DNA from: Thermothelomyces thermophilus ATCC 42464
Lineage: Eukaryota; Ascomycota; Sordariomycetes; Sordariales; Chaetomiaceae
DNA: 64,000 nucleotides
Direction: 5' to 3'
Assembly (NCBI RefSeq): GCF_000226095.1
Contig: NC_016472.1
Coordinates: forward strand, 4,278,001-4,342,000
Positions 55,781-64,000 of the stretch are shown one piece after another. How positions within the stretch are numbered: position 1 is the first letter of the stretch; every line of letters begins with the position of its first letter. The notes beneath the pieces are model-generated. The model worked only from the letters and a program-made list of their open reading frames with translations, was not told the origin of the DNA and made no database searches. Position numbers and translations under genes: made by a program.

Positions 55781-57717
55781 ATCCGATTACCCAAAGAGGC
55801 AAGGATGCTTATGCGACAAGTGCCATGAGTGTATATGGAGAGAGAGTTTATGCTTGGCATGTGGTTTAATTGCGTACCGGTTTTCAGTTCCGTGGTGGCT
55901 AGGACATGAACCTTGTTATGATTAATGAATTGAGCGAGCGTGGGCGATTCAATGGACTGGCAGTGTGTGGGGTCGAGAGATACATTCGAACTGTCTCTAT
56001 TCTGTAACCTCCTCTAACTCCTGATTGATTCTTGATTTTTTTTTTTTTTTTTGAATGACTCCTCGCTCTCCAATCTACGGTGGCTGAAGGGGGGGATGCA
56101 GAGCAGATGGAATTGAAATCGGGCCTGTTTCCTGAAGTTTTAGCTGGGAACCATGTACTGCGATCTTGAGGTCAGGTAGTTTAAGCCGTGATACGTTATT
56201 CATGCTTTCGAACATGTGCGGAAATCTCACCTTCGAGGCTCGTTGCCCGTGTTTCCGTCTCCTGGCTGATATAATGTTCATTCAACGGTCCAAAACTTGT
56301 CCTTTGTGGTCATCTCGACCAGGTCGAGGTACAGGGGACCGTGCGCAGGTAATGTGGGGCCCGATGGCGGCTCGGCGGAATATTTCTGCTTCTCGGCGAA
56401 TAGCTTGGTACCTGACTCCTTGCCAAACTTTTTTTTTTCATGGTACAGTAGCGGCCCCAGCGAGATCGTCAGATAGGGGCACGGAGAAACTTGCGGCCTG
56501 GCGGTTTAATTTGATCGATTGATTCCAGTCAATCTCCTCGAACTCGCCTCCCATCTGGTGGTGCTGTCCCCGCACCAGCTTCTCGTCCCCCGAGCTTCCT
56601 CAAGGTATGTCCAACTTTTTTTTTTCATGCTTTCTCGTTCCGACTGGTCGACCACCCTTTCTTTCATCTGCCTTCCTCCGTGGGAAGGGCAGGATATGGG
56701 CATGCGGATCAGACACTGGCAAACAAACCAGAAAGAAGAGAAAAAAAATAAAACAAGCGAGAAAGAAAGAAAGAGCAAACAGAAGCACCGCATGATGATG
56801 TGCGCAACGCCGGTTGCAACCCTCCAAATCATTCATAATAGGAAGAGCCGTCTGAACCTCCCCGGGGCCGGGGCTTAACAACCTCGCCCCCTTCGGCTGG
56901 CCAGCTGTCCCGTCTCTTCCCTCTCTCCTTCATCTTGCTCGCTTCCTTCTCCAAAGGGAGGGGGAAACGCCTGCACCGTCATGTGCTTGCGGGGCTGAGG
57001 GTTGGAGCGAGAGGGAGAGGGGGCAGCTGGGCGGTGGGGTTGGTGGTGCTTACAATTTGGGTTTCTGAAGGGGCTTTTGTTTGCTTTTTTTCTCTTTTCT
57101 TTCTTCGTCTTTGCTCTCGGTCGGGCTTTCCTTGACGTGCCCTGATGTGTTACTGATTTCTCCGAGTCTTCCCTGGTTTAGGCCGAGCGATGTTGATCTC
57201 ACAATCGACACGGGTAGATCGCGTAGCTAAGCAATAGTGATACGGTAGGTCCGCTTTTGACATGAAGAAGCTCGGTTTGATCGGATTGTCGGAAAAAGGC
57301 TGCTGGAAGTTTCAATCGTGGTGAAGCTGGCACCCAGTCTTTCCAGAGCCTTTCCACAAAACTGGCTGCTGGAAGGCAACACTCACCATCTATTTACAGT
57401 AATAGGAAAAAACGGCAAGATTTATATACTATCAATATTAATGATCCCACCCGTGGCGCCTGTGCGAAAGCGACGTGGTTCCATCCTTTCTTTGCAAAAT
57501 TGCTCTTGAATCTGATATCTCGGTTTTTGTGAATACAAGGCATTGGGATCAATATTGCCCGGGCCGGACCCCCGAGGCTTCGAAGCTTTCTGGTAAAGCA
57601 CCCAAGAGCATACAAGACACCGTTGGCTACATGTTGTTGGTTTCATTGACCTCAGCTGAGAATCTTACACTCCTCATCTTGTACAAGGTGGACCCGTCCA
57701 TATTACGTCGCGAGTCC
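55781..57717. other. Convergent 3' region between the C2H2 gene and PMT4
   Basis: About 1.9 kb with T/A runs (near 56035-56052, 56429-56437, 56617-56626) and no supported gene. Frames here are short and built from low-complexity AG/CT sequence. Confidence 0.55.
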
Positions 57718-60167
57718 TCACTTCGCAAAGTGCAAATCGTAGCCAAGCCACTTCCTCCTCAGGACCTGGTCGACCGACAGGCCTGGGTAGCCGTAGGTCA
57801 GTGGCAGGAAGAAGTACCAGCTGGCGGCAACAGCGATGAGGATGACGACGGTGGCGATCCACGAAGCCACCATGCTCTGGCCGGCAAACCGCTCGCGCGC
57901 GCTCAGGTGGCGCTTCTGCACGCCCGTCTTCTTGCCGGCCTTGGCGGCCTGGTATGCCACTTCGTGCTCAAGGGAGTCCTGGGCGAATATAAATTCGACT
58001 ATGGCGCCTGTCACTAGGGCAGAGGCGAGGTGGGCGGGGAGATAGTGATGAAGGAACAGCTGGCGACCCATGACGTAGAAGGGGAAGTAGTGGGTGGCCC
58101 AGGCGAGGAAGAAGAAGCCGGTCGAGTTGTACAGGCGAGAGCGCGAGCCTGGTGATATGTGTTAGTGATGCTACCGGCGGGAAAGCAAGAGCTTCCTCAC
58201 TTACGGTGATCCAAGGCGTCAATTCCGCGGCGCAGTGAGAATTGATCAGCCAGAACGATACCGGCGTAGATGGCCAAAACGCTACTGGCGATCCACCATC
58301 CGACAGGGTTTCCGAGGAAGTAGATCTGCTGGCGGGTCTCGTTTTGGGTCCAGAAGCTGACACCGCGTAGCAGGAACGGCCACTGGTAGGGCAGCGACGC
58401 ATAGGGATGGCTGGCGGTCAACTGATTGTTGTGCCAGAACATGGAACGCTGCAGCTCGAACCACTTGCGGAGGAAGGGGAGCGTCTTGACCTTTCTCTCC
58501 GGTTTTTCGCGACGCTTATGGTCGGGCGGGAGGGACACGATGTCCTCGACGAGCCAGACGTTGGAGCTCGGTGCAATCTGCTTGTTTCCGTTGATTTCCT
58601 GCTGCTTGTAGCCCCAGTCAGGGAGCGGCTTGGGGTGAGTCCACATGGCGACTTTGCTGGGGTTGTGGATGAGCTTGAAGTGGCTGGAAACACTCTTGAA
58701 CTCCTGGCCATCCTTGCCGTGCTCAATGCGGATCTCGAACAGGGTATCAGCAGCCCGCTCGCCATAGGCGTCCGCAATCGAAACGGTGGTAAATTCCTGG
58801 TTGGTAGGGTAGTACGGGGAGGCGACATCGTGGGACAGCAGGATGGTGTCTGTCCCCAGGTGGCGAAGCCTGACGAGGTCGTGGTTCCTGACATGGCGGC
58901 CCAACTTCTGGTCATCGGCGCCGCCAGGAAGGATCTGCCAGTAGTTGTTGGTATCATTGAAAGGATAGCCGGTAACCTGCTGGCCCTGGCTGGAGACACG
59001 GCCATCGTCGTACCTCAGGGGGTAGCGATCCGGGTGGCTGTGAAGATAGACTTTGGTCTCCTTGTGTTTAATGAGAATGGTGTCGTAATAATCAATGGTG
59101 ACGGCATTGGCCAGCATAATGTTGTCACTGAGCGTTTCCTGGAACTCGGGGGTCATGAAGTCGTCGCCGGGTCCGGAGCGGGTGAGGATGGAGAAGTGGA
59201 CTTGGAACCAGAAGAGATAGAAAAGGAAGGGCATGATAATCAGGCCAAAGGCACGCGCAGCGAAGTGCTTGCCGAACTCGGCCAGGGTGAGGGCGCCTCC
59301 GGGCCTCTTGATGTCCAGCAGGTCCCAGAGGTCGATGACGACAGCCGAGCCGATGGTGATGAAGGCAAACAGACCGACATATTTCGTCGAGATATCGCAC
59401 GACAATGCGAAGCCAGTCAGGATGAGCCACTTCCACCACTTCCTCGAGAACGGCTCGTGGCGCAACTTGTAGAATTTAATGTAGCAGAGTAAGCTGCAGG
59501 CCATGGCAAAGACGAGGGTGGCGTCGAGCAGGATCAGGCGTGTCTGGCCAATGTGGGCATTGTCGAGAAGGATCAGGCCAGCAGCGATGATGCAAGCCGG
59601 GAGACTGTATCCAGATTCCCACATGATCAGGTAGGTGACGGAAACGGTCAGGGCGCCGAGGATGGCGGGCAGCGAGCGGAAAGCGACATAAGGAACCTTG
59701 TTCACGATGTACGAATCGCCGATGTTCTCGAAGTGGAAGTGGCCATCATAGCCCACCAGCCAGCCCATAAAGGCGAAGAGAAGCTTGCCGAGCGGAGGGT
59801 GGACGTCGAAGAAGTAGGTCCTTTCGAGGTAGTACGAGGCAAACTAGGAGAATCAAACGATCAGCGGCGAGCGCCATCGGCGGGAGCCGGTTGAAGGAAG
59901 AATATATACCTTGCCGAAGTGAACCTCATCGAAGACGACCTCGTTGGGATGGCTGATGCCCCAGAACCGGGTGAGGAAGGCCAAGGCAGTCATGACAACA
60001 AAGACGACCTTGAAGTCGCGCTCAGAGTTTTTGGAGGACTTCTCGGCGGCAGCCTTCACGAGCTTATCGAGCTCAACATCCGAGGAGGCGCCATCTTTGG
60101 GTTTCTTAGTCGAGACGCCGACATTGCGCTGTCGCAGGGTGCCCTGGGGCGTCGATGTCGAGGCCAT
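57718..60167 (-). CDS. PMT4: Dolichyl-phosphate-mannose protein mannosyltransferase, PMT4 subfamily, three exons
   Basis: Exons read 60167-59910, 59843-58205 and 58148-57718, giving 775 residues. Introns are 66 and 56 bp with CTGAT and CTAAC branch sites, and all phases agree. It transfers mannose from Dol-P-Man to Ser/Thr of secretory proteins in the ER membrane. VVFDEVHFGKFASYYLERTY, then FFDVHPPLGKLLFAF, is diagnostic. The Asp-Glu in the first lumenal loop is catalytic, and the KFASYYLER wording is PMT4 rather than PMT1 or PMT2. SGPGDDFMTPEFQETLSDN and DDGRVSSQGQQVTGY mark the MIR-domain region, followed by C-terminal spans. PMT4 enzymes act as homodimers and prefer membrane-anchored Ser/Thr-rich clients. 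The upstream neighbour is divergent. Confidence 0.95.
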
Positions 60168-61234
60168 GTCGGGCAGACTGTGAGAAAGGAAAGATGTGTC
60201 AGTTGACGCGTCTTTGGGGTAATGCAGGCGCAGGCACGGAAGAAGAGGGGAGGCAAGCAACCCGGGATAATCGACGTGCAGACGCAAACACGATTGCCAT
60301 TGTCGACAAAGCAGAGCTGTGCGAGAGGACCAACATACATACCTCGCCAATCGCGCACCACTGAAACCCGGATTCAAACGTCAATGAGAAACCCGCCCCG
60401 AAAGTCGGGAAGCAGCCAAAAAAAGGAAAATTAACGACAGTCAAGAAGGTGAAGAAGGATGGGATTGTGTATGAAGAGGAACAGTTAAGGGTGTAGTATG
60501 TTAAATTGGGTTGAACCCCTTACGGAATGCAGCACGCAGCAAAGCCTCCTGACAGCAGGGCTGCTGATGCATGGGACGGTTCAGCTCTGACCACTCCACC
60601 AGCGCCTGTGATTTTTCTGGACACCTGGCGTAACCTCGATCCCGCCAAGGGGCGAGACTTCAAGGTGCGCCAAAGCTCAGCAGAGGGTGGTCCAAGCTCC
60701 CTTCCCAGTCTGGATCCGGTCAATGTGAGAAGCCGCTTGTTCGGAATCTAGGAGACTCTATTATCTAAGCACTGGGGTGGACCAGAGAGGAATTGGCCTT
60801 GGAAGGGCGGGAATTCGAAACTACCTACTCACTTGGGTAAGTAATACGTGATCTTTTACATCAGTGCTTGGCTACTACCTCGAACACTGTTCCGTGTGAT
60901 GCATCATTATCATTATAAATCGCCTACGCCCGAGGTGCTTCTCTGTCCGGAGTCTTCGCCGCCAAGCTCGGGCCCGGCTCCGGCCTGCGGGGTTAGCCCG
61001 ACTCTAGCCCTTCGATGCCGATCGCTCCTCGCTGTTTCATGCCCGAGAACCGGAGCGGGACAATCAGATAGCCTTCTAATTGAGTCGTGCCCGATTCACA
61101 TTTAAGAAGCAGGCATGTCCCCCACTCGAATCGCAGCAAGACAAGCTTTTCCAGCCCTTCTTCAAACAGCCTCGAGCACCCGCACAGCACTACGACCTAG
61201 TATTCCCCGCCCCCTGTCACGCCCACGACACACC
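60168..61234. promoter_or_regulatory. Divergent promoter region PMT4/RidA
   Basis: About 1.07 kb between two start codons with no gene seen. It includes GTGATGCATCA at 60896-60906, whose palindromic core TGATGCATCA also occurs in the 7128-7141 palindrome. Promoter function follows from position only. Confidence 0.45.
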
Positions 61235-61849
61235 ATGTCTGCCACTCCCGTCTTCACCAAGAACGCAGCACCGCGTAGGTTACTGCTGAACTTTCCGTTG
61301 CTTTTGTTGTTGTTGTTGTTGTTGTTGATGATGATGATGACGACGATGACGAAAGATGCTTGTCGACAACAGCCGATTGCTAACATGTGTGTCTAGCTGC
61401 CGGCCCTTACGTACGTTCACGGGTGTTTTCGCGGATGCTAATGTCCAGTCGGCGACGCTGACCGTTTCCCAGAGTCAGGCCATCAAGACCCCCACTGCTA
61501 TCTACTGCTCGGGCCAGATCCCCTGTGATGCCGAGGGCAACCTTATCGAGGGCACCATCCAGCAGAAGACTGCCGCCTGCATCTCCAACCTCAAGGCCGT
61601 CCTCGAGGAAGCTGGCTCGTCCATTGAGAAGGTGGTCAAGGTCAACGCCTTCTTGACCGACATGAGCAACTTTGCTGTGAGTCCCGCAATGAGACCTCGG
61701 AGATGGTGCACAATGCGCTGACCCTATCACAGGCCATGAATGAGGAGTATGCTAAGTGGTTCGTTCACAAGCCGGCTCGCAGCTGTGTCGCAGTGAAGCA
61801 GCTCCCCAAGGGCGTCGACGTTGAAATTGAGTGCATCGCGCTTCCGTGA
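61235..61849 (+). CDS. RidA/YjgF family enamine/imine deaminase, four exons with a 14-nt microexon
   Basis: Exons are 61235-61274, 61397-61410 (14 nt), 61473-61676 and 61733-61849, giving 124 residues. Donors are GTAGGT, GTACGT and GTGAGT, and the last two introns have CTGAC branch sites. Splicing rebuilds [20 protein letters not shown], the RidA N-terminal signature. The conserved Arg is in [20 protein letters not shown]. The trimeric enzyme hydrolyses reactive 2-aminoacrylate-type enamines made by PLP enzymes. The short N-terminus has no clear mitochondrial presequence, so a cytosolic Hmf1-like form is more likely than Mmf1. Intron 1 is 122 bp and carries GTT and GAT triplet runs. Confidence 0.94.
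61299..61352 (+). repeat. GTT/GAT trinucleotide tract inside RidA intron 1
   Basis: About nine GTT units run into GATGATGATGATGACGACGA-like triplets. The tract fills much of intron 1. Triplet changes here do not affect the protein but alter intron length. Confidence 0.75.
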
Positions 61850-62485
61850 GAATCAGGGAAAGCCACCAGTGAAGAAGTTAAAAAAAGAGAATGTCATAGC
61901 AACGACGAATACAAACGCTTCGTTGTCTATGAAACCTTGACCTCAGACAACCACATTCTGGCCCAGGGACTTTGTCTATGATCCAGTTCGTCGGAGCTTC
62001 CGGAACTCACAGATGGTGGGGCCAGGGAAGGGCGATGACGAATGAATACCCTCCAACATCTTAACGGCCCCTGGCATATCTGAGACCAATCCGCCTATTG
62101 TATCCATGCCTTTGGGATTAACCAGAAAACTTAGTCTTTTTTTTTTTTTTTTTTCTTTTGGCCTTGGGATATTTAGAGTACTGCCACATCAGCGCGCCGT
62201 ACCAAAAGCCCAATTGTCGAATCGAGAGGTGTGTCACGTTACGTTTCGCGTCTTAATTGGCCCATCGATGGGCCAAGCTCTCTCTCATTGACCATCACAG
62301 TAAAGAGGCCGCGTCAGTCGCTGGTTGGGGCCCAACGCGCGGATTTGTCCTCGAGCCATGAATTTATCTTTTCACTCTTGCATCGACTGTCGCATCGAAT
62401 GTCTAACGACTGATGAACCCAACCTTGCTCGCTGGTCCTGCACTGCACCTCGCATCAACTGACCCGTCGATCGGACCCCTTAACC
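61850..62485. other. Intergenic region between RidA and small membrane protein gene
   Basis: 636 bp containing a T18 run at 62137-62154. No gene seen; it should hold the RidA 3' end and the next promoter. Confidence 0.5.
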
Positions 62486-63233
62486 ATGCCGCCGCCAGTC
62501 GCGGCAAGCGCCGATCGAGGTGACGCTCGGCGTCTTCGAAAACCGTCAACGCTCTACAAGGTATGTTCCGAGATGTATATATAATAATATGTGTGTTGCA
62601 TGTGTGCGTGTGTGTGTATGAACGGGTGTCCCGTTCGTGTCATTCCTCTGTCACAGAGATCGCCCTAGTCATCTATTTTCCCTTAACTCAGTCCCTGTCG
62701 CCTCATCCTCCTTCCTTTCTACACGTTGATCATGATGAGAATCAAGTAGACTGATACAGACAACACCAAAGCTGGTCATGACCCCCGTCCTCTTCGTCTC
62801 CTTCCTCCTCTCCCTCGCCCTCGTCGACCTGCGCTACTCGTCCCTCCGCGCCCTCTACCACGCCGACAGTGGCGACCAGCCGCCCGGCCGCCGCCGGCTG
62901 CCGGGCTGGCTGCACAGAATCATCTACCGCTACCGGCCGTACCGATACGCCGTCGCGGTCGATGGCGACGGCCGACCCGTCGGGACCACCACGACCCCCC
63001 GGAGCCCGGGGAGCCCAGAGGGTGGGGCCACCCCTTCCAGGACGGCGAGAGAGGCGGAGGATTACTACCACAGTAAGCAGCGGGAGCTGATCAAGATGGA
63101 GGCGGAGGAGGCATTTGAGATCCGCGGTGTGGTTGTCTTGGTGCTGGGCTTCGTTGGGTTGGCGGTGCTGTGGGCGGCTTGGAAGGTGGTCAGCTGGGGG
63201 GTAGGGGCTGTCTACCGGTCGATGACATCTTGA
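62486..63233 (+). CDS. Small two-span membrane protein, two exons
   Basis: Exons are 62486-62560 and 62760-63233, giving 182 residues. The intron is 199 bp, with donor GTATGT and acceptor ACAG, phase 0, and includes TG repeats. The ATG at 62486 gives MPPPVAASADRGDARRLRKP before the splice. A shorter form would start at the ATG at 62778. Membrane spans are MTPVLFVSFLLSLALVD (N-terminal third) and GVVVLVLGFVGLAVLWAAWK (C-terminal). Between them lies a Pro/Arg/Gly-rich loop with HRIIYRYRPYRYAV and a charged helix (AREAEDYYHSKQRELIKMEA). I do not recognise the family. The shape fits an ER or other endomembrane protein, and no enzymatic motif is visible. Confidence 0.65.
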
Positions 63234-63488
63234 GTCCAGGGATCAATGATTGGAGTTCTATAACGAGACATATCGATTCGGCATTTTTTTTTTTTTTTTT
63301 TTTGCCTATGACAAATCTGGGGTAGAGTTGTTGTTGTTGACGATATTTATGCAAACCAGATATCAAAACGGTTGGTTGCTACAACTCTAGTTGTTTCCTC
63401 GAATGGCGAATCTTGAGAAGGTATGTCCATAACGGAATACCTGTATGTACTGTACATACATGAAATCCGATGGAAAGGTCGTGATCAC

Positions 63489-64000
63489 TCAGGATTCTTC
63501 TGGTCGGCGCCAGACGTATTTTAGTTCCATTAGCCCTTTTCCGAACCCTTCAAACCAGGATTCGCCAGCTTCCTTAAACCCCTCTCTCTCATACAAGCGT
63601 CTGGCAACAGTCAGGGAGCGCAACGTCGACAGATGACACTCACGAAACCCAGTGTCTTTCACAAACTGCATCGCCGCTGCCAAGAGCCGTTTCCCGATAC
63701 CCAAGCCCCGGGCCGACTTATCGACGATGAAGGCCCTGAGTCGCGCCACTCCCTCCAGCCCGGAGCGCTCGCCGTCCACGTACACTACACCTACCGTCCG
63801 CTCCCGGGGCGAGGCCGCCGGGTCCTGAGCCGGGGTCGTCATGACGGCGGACCAGACCTGGTTCACTGGCCGATCCAGGCGGCGTATCAGGTCGCTGAGG
63901 GTGGCGGAAAAGCTGGCTTCAAACTCGCGGCCCCATCCGTTCCTCGGGTAGTAGTAGTCCAGGTGCATCTCGACGGTGCGGGCCAGGACGCCGGGGCGGT
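63489..64000 (-). CDS. GNAT N-acetyltransferase, 3' part (5' end outside window)
   Basis: The frame is open from the window edge to the stop at 63489-63491 and encodes about 170 residues. It starts RPGVLARTVEMHLDYYYPRN, resembling the [H]RPGD/V...HG/E..Y segment of stand-alone GNAT modules related to bacterial MarR-GNAT fusions. The acetyl-CoA loop is SARGLGIGKRLL in motif A. Motif B is LSTLRSLTVARRLYEREGFK. GNAT enzymes move an acetyl group from acetyl-CoA to an amine; the substrate cannot be told from sequence. The ATG at 63968 is internal, not the start, since the conserved reading continues upstream. Confidence 0.85.
   Translation of the reverse strand, partial: RPGVLARTVEMHLDYYYPRNGWGREFEASFSATLSDLIRRLDRPVNQVWSAVMTTPAQDPAASPRERTVGVVYVDGERSGLEGVARLRAFIVDKSARGLGIGKRLLAAAMQFVKDTGFRECHLSTLRSLTVARRLYEREGFKEAGESWFEGFGKGLMELKYVWRRPEES

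Noticed and set aside
58407-59492. 361-codon plus-strand frame opposite PMT4
   Set aside because: Antisense shadow of the GC-rich PMT4 exon 2; Val/Glu/Asp-rich with no domain.
1-64000. Transposable elements, virus-like copies or RIP-mutated repeats
   Set aside because: No transposase, reverse transcriptase, integrase or capsid-like reading was seen in any frame, and no AT-rich blocks typical of RIP were apparent by eye.

Overview
The window is nuclear DNA from a filamentous ascomycete. Coding regions are GC-rich with C/G-ending codons. Introns are short (mostly 55-130 bp) with GTRNGT donors and CTRAY branch sites. The gene set is typically fungal: class IV chitin synthase and its activator, GH17 glucanase, PMT4, a NUC-1-like bHLH factor, and an Src1-type HeH protein. 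The protein sequences feel closest to Sordariomycetes, probably Sordariales near Chaetomiaceae; that placement is inferred from memory of the families, not from a search. About half the window is coding. I found no transposon, viral copy, tRNA, rRNA or CRISPR array. Layout: 1-967 (+) is the 3' part of a GH17 cell-wall glucanase. 3010-5251 (-) is a WD40 protein. 7993-11722 (-) is a class IV (Chs3-type) chitin synthase. 17158-19489 (+) is a Sel1-repeat chitin synthase activator (Skt5/Chs4 type) ending in a CaaX box. 20680-22599 (-) is a SUT-type alpha-glucoside/sucrose transporter in five exons. 24835-26138 (+) is HIS1. 26839-29162 (-) is an Src1/Heh inner nuclear membrane protein. 29876-30088 (-) is a possible 70-residue protein. 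30895-33071 (-) is a NUC-1-like bHLH regulator. 35764-38127 (-) is a single-pass membrane protein with a Kelch-like ectodomain. 41466-43473 (-) is the mRNA exporter Mex67, divergent from the helicase Mph1 at 44339-47656 (+). 48070-48801 (-) is an unknown protein. 53411-55780 (+) is a C2H2 transcription factor. 57718-60167 (-) is PMT4. 61235-61849 (+) is a RidA/YjgF protein. 62486-63233 (+) is a small two-span membrane protein. 63489-64000 (-) is the 3' part of a GNAT acetyltransferase. How they work together: the left part has a cell-wall theme. The chitin synthase and its presumed farnesylated activator are immediate divergent neighbours with only noncoding DNA between them, and a beta-glucan-modifying GH17 enzyme lies two genes away. 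PMT4 at the right end O-mannosylates Ser/Thr-rich membrane proteins, the type of protein encoded at 35764-38127. The remaining genes are general housekeeping or regulation. The intergenic DNA is long for a fungus and carries dispersed short words: eight copies of the 9-mer TACGGAGTA and many ATAC/GTAT tetranucleotide tracts, some forming perfect palindromes.
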